NCBI GenBank assembly: GCA_023417315.1
Contig: JAEZFW010000056.1
Coordinates: 62,001-126,000 of the forward strand
Length of the DNA stretch: 64,000 bases
Direction of reading: 5' to 3'
Source: Pseudomonadota bacterium
GTDB lineage: Bacteria; Pseudomonadota; Gammaproteobacteria; Steroidobacterales; Steroidobacteraceae
Below are positions 45,728 through 54,612 of the stretch, piece after piece (the stretch's first letter is position 1; the number at the start of each line of letters is the position of its first letter). A program made the translations under genes and the position numbers. The notes under the pieces are model-generated. The model had not been told where the DNA came from, made no database searches, and was given only the letters and a program-made list of their open reading frames with translations.

Positions 45728-45771
45728 CGATGCCCGCGCGGCGCACCTACGCAGCTACGGAAGTATTGCAC

Positions 45772-46494
45772 ATGACTCCTCCCTCTCAACACGGTCAGAT
45801 GTCGTCCTCCAATTGGCAGCCCATTGCAGGTCTCACCGGCGTGTGGGAGCTTCGACGCAGGCACGGCGCGCTACCGTTGCGGGCGACCGCGGTCCAGCTT
45901 GGGGACAATCGCGTTTGCGTGTACAGCCCAGTGCCGCACGCCGGATCGGTCGCAATGGGTCAGTTTCGAGCGATGGGCGATCCCATCCTGCTCGCGCCCA
46001 ACGCATACCACACGCTCGGTTTGCCTTCACACGCGCAGGCGGTCGAGCGCGCGGCAGTCGTGGCGTCGGAGAGAGCGTTCGGCCGCATCAAGCAGAAGAC
46101 CAAGCTCCCGGTGCAGGACCTGCGGCTCTTGGAAGCGAATCTGCCTGCGCACGTGTCATTGCTGCAGCCGCCCGATCTTCGTAACGGTGAAGTGTGGCTG
46201 TCGATTCGCGAGGCAAACGTAATCGCGTGGATCGTCTGCGATGCATTCCTCAACTTCGCGCGCCTACCTTCGAACGCATTTGGTCTGGGCATGAAGCTCT
46301 TGCGCATGGGGCCAAACCTCGCGATCAGCACGACCTTCAAGCTGCTCACGAAGGATCGGCGCGCGTACCGCGAGTGGCTACTCGCGAAAGTCGCAGAAGA
46401 CAGACCGACGATTCTGATTCCGTGTCATGGCGAAGTACTGATCGATGACGCATTGCCGACTCGTATCGAACGTCTGGTGCGACAGCGGCTATGA
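45772..46494 (+). CDS. metallo-beta-lactamase-fold-like protein (DUF4336-like)
   Basis: A 240-aa protein, cytoplasmic, that looks like the DUF4336 branch of the metallo-beta-lactamase fold: an N-terminal TGVWELRRRHGALPLRATAV, then APNAYHTLGL and a late PCHGEVLIDD. The HxHxDH metal motif is absent, so it may be inactive or use other ligands. Three in-frame ATGs lie within 70 bases (45730, 45772, 45799); 45772 is chosen on weak ribosome-site grounds. It runs 110 bases ahead of the carboxylesterase. Confidence 0.55.
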   Translation: MTPPSQHGQMSSSNWQPIAGLTGVWELRRRHGALPLRATAVQLGDNRVCVYSPVPHAGSVAMGQFRAMGDPILLAPNAYHTLGLPSHAQAVERAAVVASERAFGRIKQKTKLPVQDLRLLEANLPAHVSLLQPPDLRNGEVWLSIREANVIAWIVCDAFLNFARLPSNAFGLGMKLLRMGPNLAISTTFKLLTKDRRAYREWLLAKVAEDRPTILIPCHGEVLIDDALPTRIERLVRQRL

Positions 46495-46603
46495 CTCGCT
46501 TGCTGATGAAGACTTGATGACTGGCTGGATTCGGGGTCTTGTTGAATCGGCTGTAAGCACGTTAGTCTCGCCGGCCACCCGAGGCTCTACAGCGCCAGGA
46601 CCC

Positions 46604-48241
46604 ATGCTCAAGCCATTTGCTCGCACTGTCTTCATTGCCGCCGTCTCACTGGCCATCACTGCCTGCGCGGCCGTACCGAGCCGCGAATCGCGCTCCTCCG
46701 CCGACGCGCCGCGCGTCACGATCGCGAACGGCACGCTCGTCGGTTTCTACGACAAGGACAAGGACCTGCGCGTCTTCAAAGGCATTCCGTTCGCACAACC
46801 GCCCGTTGGCGAGTTGCGATGGCGCGAGCCGCAGCCGGTGAAGAGTTGGAAAGGCGAGCGCAAGGCGACCGAGTTTGCCGCGCAGTGCATGCAGCGTCGC
46901 ATCTTCGACGATATGGTGTTCCGCGCGAATGGTGTGAGCGAGGACTGCCTCTACCTCAACGTATGGACGCCTGCACAGATCCGTCCTGGCCAGAGCCTAG
47001 CGCCCAGTGCCCAGCAGTCCGAGAAGCTTCCCGTACTCGTCTATATCTATGGCGGCGGTTTTGTCGCGGGTGATGGTTCGGAGCCGCGCTATGACGGCGC
47101 GAGCATGGCGCAGAAGGGCATCGTCACGGTCACCCTGAACTATCGGCTTGGCATATTCGGGGTCTTCGCGCATCCCGAGTTGACGCAAGAAAGTCCGCAC
47201 GAAGCGTCTGGTAACTACTCGTTGCTCGATCAATACGCCGCGCTCAAATGGGTCCAAGAAAACATCGCGGCGTTCGGCGGAGACCCAACCAGAGTGACGA
47301 TCGCAGGTGAGTCTGCGGGCTCGATGTCGGTCAGTGCTCTCATGGTGTCGCCTCTCACTCGCGGACTGATCGCGGGCGCCATCGGCGAAAGCGGCGCACT
47401 AGTCGGTCATCTCATTCCGCTCGTCGTGGCCGAAGAAAGCGGCGTACGTTTCGCCACCGCTGTAGAGGCCAGCTCGCTGAGCGACTTGCGCGCTGTGCCT
47501 GCGGAGCGACTTCTCGAAGTGGCACAGAACTTCCCGCAGATGCCACCCGTGATTGCGGATGGCTACTTCTTCGTCAATACGCCCGCTGAGGTCTATGCGG
47601 CCCGCGAGCAGGCGACGGTGCCGTTGCTTGCGGGCACGAACTCCCAAGAGAGTTGGTACGGCGCACTTCTCGGTGAGCGGGAGCCCACAGTTGAGAACTA
47701 TCGCAAGGCGATCGAGCAGCTCTACGGCGATCAGGCCGAGCTCGTTGTGCAGATGTATCCGGCGGCCTCCGAGGAGCAAGTGAAACAGTCGGGCACCGAG
47801 CTCGCGAGCGATCGTTTCCTCGGCTACAGCACTTGGAAATGGGTGGACCTGCACAGCCTCACGAGCAACCAGCCCGCGTTCTACTACTTCTACGCGCAGC
47901 CTCGTCCGGCACAGCGCGAGAATCCGAATGCACCCGTCCCGTCAGGTGCCGTCCACTCTGCAGAGATCGAATACGCGATGGGCAATCTCGACTCGAACGA
48001 GGTCTACGCGTGGACTGAGGACGATTACAAGGTTTCACGGCTGCTGCAGGAATACTTTGCGAACTTCATCAAGACAGGCGATCCCAACGGTGAGGGCTTG
48101 CCAAGATGGCCTGCGTATCACAGCGAAGCCACGTTCCCTCGCTTGATCATCGATGCGAACACGCGCCTTGCACCCGATACGCGCCGCGCGCGGTATCAGC
48201 TGCTCGATGCGATCGAGGGTTCGCGTGCTGCACAGGAGTGA
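46604..48241 (+). CDS. carboxylesterase family (type B) lipoprotein
   Basis: A 545-aa alpha/beta hydrolase with lipobox AITAC (C21). Type-B esterase marks: FKGIPFAQPPVGELRWREP, EDCLYLNVWTP, the oxyanion GGGF, nucleophile S237 (GESAGSMS), and a late His in AVHSAEIEYAMGN. The family cleaves carboxyl esters, possibly feruloyl or acetyl esters of plant polymers here, but the substrate is not visible. The start at 46604 fits the lipoprotein signal; the frame extends upstream without one. Its stop codon is the first base group of a 17-bp tandem repeat. Confidence 0.9.
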   Translation: MLKPFARTVFIAAVSLAITACAAVPSRESRSSADAPRVTIANGTLVGFYDKDKDLRVFKGIPFAQPPVGELRWREPQPVKSWKGERKATEFAAQCMQRRIFDDMVFRANGVSEDCLYLNVWTPAQIRPGQSLAPSAQQSEKLPVLVYIYGGGFVAGDGSEPRYDGASMAQKGIVTVTLNYRLGIFGVFAHPELTQESPHEASGNYSLLDQYAALKWVQENIAAFGGDPTRVTIAGESAGSMSVSALMVSPLTRGLIAGAIGESGALVGHLIPLVVAEESGVRFATAVEASSLSDLRAVPAERLLEVAQNFPQMPPVIADGYFFVNTPAEVYAAREQATVPLLAGTNSQESWYGALLGEREPTVENYRKAIEQLYGDQAELVVQMYPAASEEQVKQSGTELASDRFLGYSTWKWVDLHSLTSNQPAFYYFYAQPRPAQRENPNAPVPSGAVHSAEIEYAMGNLDSNEVYAWTEDDYKVSRLLQEYFANFIKTGDPNGEGLPRWPAYHSEATFPRLIIDANTRLAPDTRRARYQLLDAIEGSRAAQE

Positions 48242-48305
48242 TGGCAGCGACGTACTGATGGCAGCAGCGTACTGATGGCAGCGACGTACTGAGGAAGCGA
48301 CGTAC
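48239..48305 (+). repeat. 17-bp tandem repeats beginning in the esterase stop codon
   Basis: Units TGATGGCAGCGACGTAC at 48239, a variant at 48256, an identical unit at 48273, and a 16-bp variant at 48290, then a partial TGATG. The first unit starts with the TGA stop of the esterase gene. Copy variation would not alter the protein. Confidence 0.8.
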
Positions 48306-48323
48306 TGATGTAGGTGCTTCGAT

Positions 48324-48359
48324 CCCCTCTCCCTCTAGGGAGAGGGTTAGGGTGAGGGC
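48324..48359. repeat. REP-like hairpin (CTCTCCC family)
   Basis: CCCTCTCCCT (48325-48334) and AGGGAGAGGG (48337-48346) form a perfect 10-bp stem, followed by GTTAGGGTGAGGG. It is the compact form of the family found at 5536 and 39826 and may end the esterase transcript. Confidence 0.75.
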
Positions 48360-48425
48360 ATAGAGTGAGGCGCACACCCACGCGCCGATGAAAACGGCTT
48401 TTGCTAGAATCCCGCGCCCGAGAGT

Positions 48426-48460
48426 GGGCCTGTAGCACAGCGGTTAGTGCAGGGACTCAT
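48426..48460 (+). pseudogene. broken 5' half copy of tRNA-Ile(CAU)
   Basis: These 35 bases copy the first 36 bases of the complete tRNA downstream, with one A-to-G change and one missing G in the anticodon arm. The copy stops at the anticodon; no T-arm, acceptor 3' strand or CCA follows, so it cannot fold as a tRNA. The next 65 bases hold a hairpin TTCACG..CGTGAA near 48472-48491 and lead into the intact gene. Confidence 0.8.
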
Positions 48461-48524
48461 CAAAGGGTGCGTTCACGGCTAAAGTCGTGAAATGAACGGG
48501 AAGTTTGAATTCCTTTTCAATCGT

Positions 48525-48600
48525 GGGCCTGTAGCACAACGGTTAGTGCAGGGGACTCATAATCCCTTGGTTGCAGGTTCGAATCCTGCCAGGCCCACCA
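48525..48600 (+). tRNA. tRNA-Ile with CAU anticodon (lysidine-type)
   Basis: A complete 76-base tRNA with encoded CCA. Acceptor GGGCCTG pairs with CAGGCCC, D-stem GCAC with GTGC, anticodon stem GGGGA with TCCCT, and T-stem GCAGG with CCTGC. The anticodon CAT is at 48558-48560. Bases such as GACTCATAATC and CTTGGTTGC match the tRNA-Ile2 type, in which C34 is changed to lysidine to read AUA, better than elongator methionine tRNA. The distinction from tRNA-Met is by similarity only. Confidence 0.88.
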
Positions 48601-48639
48601 TCCCCACAGATCAATAGCTCCCGTGTTTGCAATCGCCGC

Positions 48640-49821
48640 ATGAGACTTCTGCTCGCTCTGATTGGATTGTGGGGCTTCGACCTCAATGCATTGGCGCAAG
48701 CGCCTTATACCGTGGCGCCGAACCTATTCGATCAGACTCAACCCGACCTCGGCCTACGGGCAGCTTCCGGCGCACAGACCATATCGATATTCAAACCTGA
48801 TGCGGATTCGGACAAGTTCAACAATGGTGCGGTGCTGATTGCCTTCAAAGGCAAGTTGTACGCGCAGTGGCAAAGCTCTCCGAAGGACGAGGACTCGCCG
48901 GATACCTGGGTCGCGTACAGTGTGAGCGACGATGGCTTTCACTGGGAGTCTCCCGCCGTTCTCTCCGAAGCGGGCGAGGGTGGCCGCATGCACTCAAACG
49001 GCGGCTGGTGGACGGATGGCAAGACGCTCGCTGCCTACGTCAACGTGTGGCCTACCGGATTCCAATCGCGCGCGGGCGGATTCACCTACTACCGTACGAG
49101 TACCGATGGCCGCACGTGGTCTGGTCTCGCGCCGGTGGTCGATCGGAGCGGGAAGCCGGTACCTGGCGTGATCGAGCAGGATCCGCATGCCTTGAAGAAT
49201 GGCCGCGTGATCACGGCGTTTCATGTGCAGCCCGGAATTCGGGTAGCGCCGTTCTATACCGACGACCCACTCGGAGTTAGAGGATGGCAGCGGTCCCAGT
49301 TCGAGAGCACTGAGCACGAAAACCGCATGAGTCGCGAGCTCGAACCGAGCTCGTTCTTGCAGGGTGAATGTATCGTGATGGTGTTTCGAGATGAGGCGTC
49401 CAGCTACCGGCAGCTCGCCTCGAAGAGCTGCGATGCAGGAGAGAGATGGATGCCCGCAGTCATGACGGACATGCCCGACTCACGTGCGAAGCAAAGCGCG
49501 GGTAATCTTCCTGATGGCACCGCGTTCCTCGTCAACGCACCGAACGCTGACAGAGCGCGAGTCCCTCTCGCGGTGACGCTGAGCACGGATGGGCGTCATT
49601 TCGATCGCTCGTTCTTGTTGCGTGGCGCGGCAGATCTGCAGCCGTTGCGGTATGAAGGCCAGTACAAGCGACCTGGCTATCACTATCCGAAGAGCATCGT
49701 GTGGAATGGGTTCTTGTACGTTGCGTATGCGACGAACAAGGAGGACGTCGAGCTCACGCGCGTGCCGCTGCCGAGCTTATCGCGTGATCGAGCACAGTCC
49801 TCATTGGAGCGTGTTCATTGA
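48640..49821 (+). CDS. exported sialidase-fold (Asp-box) protein
   Basis: A 393-aa protein with a signal peptide (MRLLLALIGLWGFDLNALAQ, about 1-20). The body shows repeated Asp-box-like turns (SDDGFHWESP, STDGRTWSG, STDGRHFD), the hallmark of six-bladed sialidase or arabinanase beta-propellers. The catalytic Arg triad of true sialidases cannot be placed, and arabinofuranoside or other glycan activity is equally possible. The start at 48640 follows the tRNA by 39 bases. Confidence 0.7.
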   Translation: MRLLLALIGLWGFDLNALAQAPYTVAPNLFDQTQPDLGLRAASGAQTISIFKPDADSDKFNNGAVLIAFKGKLYAQWQSSPKDEDSPDTWVAYSVSDDGFHWESPAVLSEAGEGGRMHSNGGWWTDGKTLAAYVNVWPTGFQSRAGGFTYYRTSTDGRTWSGLAPVVDRSGKPVPGVIEQDPHALKNGRVITAFHVQPGIRVAPFYTDDPLGVRGWQRSQFESTEHENRMSRELEPSSFLQGECIVMVFRDEASSYRQLASKSCDAGERWMPAVMTDMPDSRAKQSAGNLPDGTAFLVNAPNADRARVPLAVTLSTDGRHFDRSFLLRGAADLQPLRYEGQYKRPGYHYPKSIVWNGFLYVAYATNKEDVELTRVPLPSLSRDRAQSSLERVH

Positions 49822-49860
49822 ACGATATCTTCCCGGCAAGTCTGCCTGAAGCCCTGCGAG

Positions 49861-50772
49861 CTATCCGTTCCGTGCTGGCACAACGCTTCGCACGATCGAC
49901 GCGTCCAACGCTTCGTAACCACTGTAATCGATCGTGTCGTACAGCTCTTGCCGCGTCTGCATGTTGCCCAGCAGAGTGCGAGCAATGCCTTCGCTCTTCA
50001 ACGTTCCATAGAGCTGTTCGTGTGCTTTAGCTGAGACGCGCAGCGCGCTCACGGGCCAGATCACCATGCGGTAACCCATCTCTTCGAACTCTTTCGCGGT
50101 GAACCATGGTGTGCGCCCGAACTCGGTCATGTTGGCGAGGAGCGGTGCCTGCACTCGTTGCGCGAATTCTCGAAACATGTCCGCGCTAGTCAAGGCTTCT
50201 GGAAAGATCGCATCCGCTCCGGCCTCTAGATACAGCTTTGCACGCGCGACCGCGCCGTCGATACCCTCGCTCGCGGCTGCATCGGTTCGCGCGATGATCC
50301 GCATGTTGCGGCGGGCGCGGACGGCCGCGGCGATCTTCGTGGCCATCTCGCGTGCATCGATGAGTCGTTTGTCATTGAGGTGACCGCACTTCTTCGGTAG
50401 CACCTGATCCTCGATGTGTACGGCCGCTGCGCCGGCATCTTCGAACGCACGCACCATGTGCATGACGTTCAACGCTTCCCCATAGCCAGTGTCGCCATCG
50501 ACGAGCACGGGCAACCCGCTGGCGCGAGCGATTTGTCGAACGAAGAAGCACACGTCATCCACAGTGATGATGCCCAGGTCGGGCAGGCCCATAGACGCGC
50601 TCATCGCCGCGCCGGACAAATACAGCGCTTCGAAACCGGCGCGTTTGGCTTGAAGCGCGGAAAGGCCGTTATACGCCCCCGGCATCTGCAGGATCGACGG
50701 GCGCCCGAGCAGTTGTGCGAAGCGCTCGCCTGCTGGCGTGCGCGGCAGATCGTCTGCGATGAGATAGCTCAT
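49861..50772 (-). CDS. prpB: 2-methylisocitrate lyase
   Basis: A 303-aa PEP mutase/isocitrate lyase-family enzyme that splits 2-methylisocitrate to pyruvate and succinate. The catalytic loop KKCGH is at 127-131 with C129, the metal-binding VDGDTGYG at 91-98 and RTD further on. It is last of three tightly spaced genes (5 bases after prpD). The family also includes PEP-mutase-like enzymes, but the KKCGH loop and the operon support prpB. Confidence 0.9.
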   Translation of the reverse strand: MSYLIADDLPRTPAGERFAQLLGRPSILQMPGAYNGLSALQAKRAGFEALYLSGAAMSASMGLPDLGIITVDDVCFFVRQIARASGLPVLVDGDTGYGEALNVMHMVRAFEDAGAAAVHIEDQVLPKKCGHLNDKRLIDAREMATKIAAAVRARRNMRIIARTDAAASEGIDGAVARAKLYLEAGADAIFPEALTSADMFREFAQRVQAPLLANMTEFGRTPWFTAKEFEEMGYRMVIWPVSALRVSAKAHEQLYGTLKSEGIARTLLGNMQTRQELYDTIDYSGYEALDASIVRSVVPARNG

Positions 50773-50777
50773 GGTTC

Positions 50778-52229
50778 TTAAGGAGTGTACAGATCGACGT
50801 ACTCGTTCACCGAAAGCTGCTCGAGCGCGGCCCGATCGCGCGAAGCGGACAAGATCGCATTGCGCTGCTTATCGGCAAAGCGACGCGCGAGATTGCGCTC
50901 GAACTTCTCCTGCAGCAACGGAACACCTTCAGACCGGCGCCGCTTGTGTCCGATTGGGTACTCGATCACGATTTCTTCCATCGTGCGTCCATCTTTCAGA
51001 TGCACAGTGAGTCCATTCGCGATCGAGCGTTTCTCTGGATTGTGATAGTCCGCAGTGAACTGAGGATCTTCGAAGCACTCGATTTTCTCGCGCAGCTCAT
51101 CGATGCGAGGGTCGCGAGCGACATCGTCTTCGTAATCCGCTGCAGTCAGGCGTCCGAAGAGCAGCGGAACCGCCATCATGTACTGCACGCAATGATCGCG
51201 ATCTGCAGGGTTCGCAAGCGGACCCTTCTTGTCGATGATGCGGATGCACGCCTCGTGAGTTCGCAGCGTGATCCGTTCGATATCCTCGGGCGTGTAGTGC
51301 GAAGCGATGAGGCGCTTTCTGGCTTCCAACGAGGCTTCAACCGCCGTCTGCGAGTGAAACTCAGCGGGGAAGGAGATCTTGAACAAGACGTTCTCCATGA
51401 CGTACGAGCCGTATGACCGCTGAAACTTGAAGGGCTTGCCCTTGAACAGCACGTCGTAGAAGCCCCAAGTCTTTGCCGTGAGAACGGAGGGGTATCCCAT
51501 CTCGCCGCTCGCAGCGATGAGCGCAAGGCGCACCGCGCGGCTCGTTGCATCCCCCGCGGCCCAACTTTTGCGCGATCCAGTGTTAGGCGCATGTCGATAC
51601 GTCCGCAAGCTCTGTCCATCGACCCACGCAAGCGAGAGTGCGTTGATGATCTCATCGCGAGAGAGCCCAAGGATCTGCGATACGACGGCGGTCGAGGCGA
51701 CCTTCACCAGCACGACATGATCGAGCCCCACCTTGTTGAACGAGTTCTCGAGCGCAAGACAACCTTGAATCTCATGCGCCTTGATCATCGCAGTGAGAAC
51801 ATCGCGCATCGTGAGCGGCGCGCGTCCGATGGCGACATTGCGACGGGAAACCCAATCCGCAGTTGCAAGAATGCCGCCGAGGTTGTCCGACGGATGCCCC
51901 CATTCCGCGGCCAACCATGTGTCATTGAAATCGAGCCAGCGAATCATCGCGCCGATGTTGAAGGCCGCCTGCACGGGATCGAGTTGATATGGCGTGCCTG
52001 GGACTTTCGCACCCAGCGGGACGATCGTGCCGGGAACGATAGGCCCGAGCAGCTTCGTGCACGCTGGGTACTCGAGCGCTTCGAGACCGCACCCGAGCGT
52101 GTCGAGTAAGCACCAATGCGCCGTTTCATACGCAAGTGTGCTCTCGACCTTGTAGTTGAGAACGTAGTCGGCGATATCGACCAGCACTTGATCGGGGGCC
52201 GGACGTTGCGCGTTAGCGCTATGAGACAT
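50778..52229 (-). CDS. prpD: 2-methylcitrate dehydratase
   Basis: A 483-aa MmgE/PrpD-family dehydratase, usual length, with WLDFNDTWLAAEWGHPSDNLGG near residues 93-114 (given in part) and AWVDGQSLRTYRHAPNTGSR. It converts 2-methylcitrate toward 2-methyl-cis-aconitate or isocitrate. Six bases separate it from prpC and five from prpB, so all three are one transcript. No AcnD/PrpF alternative is present, which fits the PrpD route. Confidence 0.92.
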   Translation of the reverse strand: MSHSANAQRPAPDQVLVDIADYVLNYKVESTLAYETAHWCLLDTLGCGLEALEYPACTKLLGPIVPGTIVPLGAKVPGTPYQLDPVQAAFNIGAMIRWLDFNDTWLAAEWGHPSDNLGGILATADWVSRRNVAIGRAPLTMRDVLTAMIKAHEIQGCLALENSFNKVGLDHVVLVKVASTAVVSQILGLSRDEIINALSLAWVDGQSLRTYRHAPNTGSRKSWAAGDATSRAVRLALIAASGEMGYPSVLTAKTWGFYDVLFKGKPFKFQRSYGSYVMENVLFKISFPAEFHSQTAVEASLEARKRLIASHYTPEDIERITLRTHEACIRIIDKKGPLANPADRDHCVQYMMAVPLLFGRLTAADYEDDVARDPRIDELREKIECFEDPQFTADYHNPEKRSIANGLTVHLKDGRTMEEIVIEYPIGHKRRRSEGVPLLQEKFERNLARRFADKQRNAILSASRDRAALEQLSVNEYVDLYTP

Positions 52230-52235
52230 GTGAAG

Positions 52236-53408
52236 TCACTCCGTTGCGAATGGCACCGCGCGCGCATCGAGCGGCTCGAAGGCTGCTTGTTCGGGCCCGG
52301 TGTAGTTGGCGGAAGGGCGAATGATCTTGCCGTCGGCGCGCTGCTCGATGACGTGAGCGGCCCAGCCCGTCGTACGCGATACGACGAACAGCGGCGTGAA
52401 CATTGCGGTGGGCACGCCCATCAAGTGGTACGACACGGCGCTAAACCAATCGAGATTGGGAAACATGCGCTTCGCGTCTGCCATCACGCTTTCGATGCGC
52501 TCTGCGATCGCGAATAGCTTCATGTTGCCGCTGTCCTTCGACAGTCTGCGCGCGACAGCTTTAATGATCTGGTTACGAGGATCGGCGATCGTGTAAACAG
52601 GATGGCCGAAACCTATGATGACTTCTTTGCGCTCGATGCGCGCGCGGATATCCGCTTCGGCTTCCTCCGGCGATTCGTAGCGGCTCTGGATATCGAAAGC
52701 GACCTCGTTCGCGCCACCGTGCTTAGGCCCACGCAAGGCTCCGATCGCGCCGACGATGCTCGAGTACATATCCGAGCCGGTGCCGGCGATGACACGCGCC
52801 GTAAAGGTCGACGCGTTGAACTCGTGCTCGGCGTACAGGATCAGCGAGGTATGCATCGCGCGTACCCACGCCGCGGACGGCTCGCGCTGATGCAGGAGAT
52901 GCAGGAAGTGGCCGCCGATCGAATCGTCAGCGGTCTGCGTCTCGATACGAAGTCCGTTGTGGCTGTAGTGATACCAGTACGCGAGCATCGACCCGAGAGA
53001 GGCGATGAGCTTGTCGGCGATGCCGCGCGCGGCCGCGGTCTCGTGCGTCTCTCGCTCAGGCGAGGTGGAGCCGAGCACTGAGACGCCGGTCCGCAGGACG
53101 TCCATGGGGTGAGTGGCTGCGGGCAAAAGCTCGAGCGCTGCTCGAACGATCGCTGGCAAGCCACGCAGGCTCTGCAACCGCTCCTTGTAAGCAGAAAGCT
53201 CGGAGCGGTTCGGCAGTTTGCCGTAAATCAACAGATGCGCGATCTCCTCGAATTCGCACGCATCGGCGATTTCGAGGATGTCATAGCCGCGGTAGCGCAG
53301 GTCGTTACCAGTGCGGCCCACGGTGCAAAGAGCAGTATTGCCGGCGACAACCCCGGACAGTGCGACGGACTTTTTCGAAGGGCGGTTGGTTTGCGCTTGC
53401 TCGCTCAT
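52236..53408 (-). CDS. prpC: 2-methylcitrate synthase
   Basis: A 390-aa citrate-synthase-family enzyme that joins propionyl-CoA to oxaloacetate. Marks include LSGVVAGNTALCTVG and RYRGYDI at the N-terminus, GFGHPVY with the active-site His, and FTPLFVVSRTTGWAAHVIEQ near the C-terminus, typical of PrpC-type synthases. It heads the operon. Propionate-forming catabolism (odd-chain, branched or sterol side-chain compounds) would feed it. Confidence 0.92.
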   Translation of the reverse strand: MSEQAQTNRPSKKSVALSGVVAGNTALCTVGRTGNDLRYRGYDILEIADACEFEEIAHLLIYGKLPNRSELSAYKERLQSLRGLPAIVRAALELLPAATHPMDVLRTGVSVLGSTSPERETHETAAARGIADKLIASLGSMLAYWYHYSHNGLRIETQTADDSIGGHFLHLLHQREPSAAWVRAMHTSLILYAEHEFNASTFTARVIAGTGSDMYSSIVGAIGALRGPKHGGANEVAFDIQSRYESPEEAEADIRARIERKEVIIGFGHPVYTIADPRNQIIKAVARRLSKDSGNMKLFAIAERIESVMADAKRMFPNLDWFSAVSYHLMGVPTAMFTPLFVVSRTTGWAAHVIEQRADGKIIRPSANYTGPEQAAFEPLDARAVPFATE

Positions 53409-53497
53409 TCATTCATCTCGTGGAATCGTGCGCGGTCGGCCCGCGCGACGCGGAAAGTTCGCTCAGGCGCACGACGCGTGGCACGCAGGCTAAATAA

Positions 53498-53507
53498 TAT
53501 ACGTATA
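53498..53507. promoter_or_regulatory. TATACGTATA palindrome upstream of prpC
   Basis: A perfect 10-base palindrome about 90 bases before the prpC start, in an AT-rich patch. It resembles half-sites of GntR-type regulators of prp operons, but no regulator gene lies here and no second site is evident. Confidence 0.35.
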
Positions 53508-53649
53508 CCACGTAGTTAGCGAAGTGTCCATTTGAGACTATAGAATGGCGCGCGTCGACGTTGACTTAGCATTCGACACTCACGACGAAGTGCATCTGCG
53601 TGTTCGATGCGGTTAACGATACGTTCAACAACCATCGCAGGGGGAAGAG

Positions 53650-54492
53650 ATGTCGAAGCTCGATCGTCGTTCATTCATGGGAGCTGCGCTCGCCGGCACC
53701 CTTGCAGGACCACTCGCGATGGCCGACTCGAGTAAGCAAGTGCGCAATCCGACGCAGCGCGCGACCCCGGTGACCGGCACGCGCTCCCGCAACACGGTGG
53801 GCAAGATCCTCTACATCAGCGACGACGGTACGGAACGCGGCCGGGAATGGTTTGGACTGACATATCGGCCCGATGGCCAAGTCACGTTACGAGCCTACTG
53901 CGAGATCGACGACACGCGCGTGGAGCGCGACGTCGTGCAAAGCATGAACTCGCAGTTCCACCCGCTCGATTGCTTCGTGCGGCTGCATGTCGACGGAAAA
54001 TTCCTGGGAACTGGCTGGATTCGTGTCATGGAGAATGAGGCCGAGTGCGAGGTGTCGAGCATCCAACTTGGCCGTGTGCATCAGCGAATGCCGCTCGATT
54101 CTCCGGTACGCAGCCTCGTTTCACACCCGATCTCCTCCGACGGCTTGCTGATGGCGGAGTTCGATCACTCGAATCCGCAGCGCATTCAGACGTGGCCGGC
54201 TGGACTTTCGACCTCGCCTCTGCTGGACGGGGGCAGCGGACCGTTCCTGAGCAAGGGCCGAGAACGACGCGTGGAATACGTCGGACCGCAAAGAGTGACG
54301 ACTCGCGCCGGCACGTTCGACACGCACCATTACAAACTGCTGATGGGTCAACAGCGAGCCGATGGAAAGAAACCCGAGTACGAGCTGTGGTGCACGCATC
54401 CCGACTTCATCGTGGTGCGCGCCGAAGTGCGAGGCTACCTGAGCAACGCGACTGGCGCAGGACACTACGAGCTCGTGGAGCTGACCACCTGA
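53650..54492 (+). CDS. Tat-exported protein of unknown function
   Basis: A 280-aa protein with a Tat-type signal (LDRRSFMGAALAGTLAG, cleaved near residue 25). The mature part is beta-rich (GREWFGLTYRPDGQVTLRAYC, VEYVGPQRVTTRAGTFDTHHYK) and resembles lipoprotein-like or DUF3108-like folds, but I cannot name the family. GGGGAAGAG precedes the ATG. It is divergent from prpC and followed after 120 bases by the bicupin lipoprotein, with which it may form a catabolic unit. Confidence 0.7.
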   Translation: MSKLDRRSFMGAALAGTLAGPLAMADSSKQVRNPTQRATPVTGTRSRNTVGKILYISDDGTERGREWFGLTYRPDGQVTLRAYCEIDDTRVERDVVQSMNSQFHPLDCFVRLHVDGKFLGTGWIRVMENEAECEVSSIQLGRVHQRMPLDSPVRSLVSHPISSDGLLMAEFDHSNPQRIQTWPAGLSTSPLLDGGSGPFLSKGRERRVEYVGPQRVTTRAGTFDTHHYKLLMGQQRADGKKPEYELWCTHPDFIVVRAEVRGYLSNATGAGHYELVELTT

Positions 54493-54612
54493 AGCTTGTC
54501 ATTAGTTGTTACAAGTGCTTCTTGACAGCTCGCGCCATCGGAGCAATCCTCGGACGAAGGCAACCTAAATAACTATGTGCGTCTTTAGCAACCTAAGCAG
54601 GGGAACGAACAG

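Noticed and set aside
45772..46494. Active metallo-beta-lactamase
   Set aside because: The HxHxDH metal motif is missing, so only fold-level similarity is claimed.
48426..48600. A tRNA gene interrupted by a group I intron
   Set aside because: The second copy is complete from its first base, and the gap is far shorter than a group I intron.
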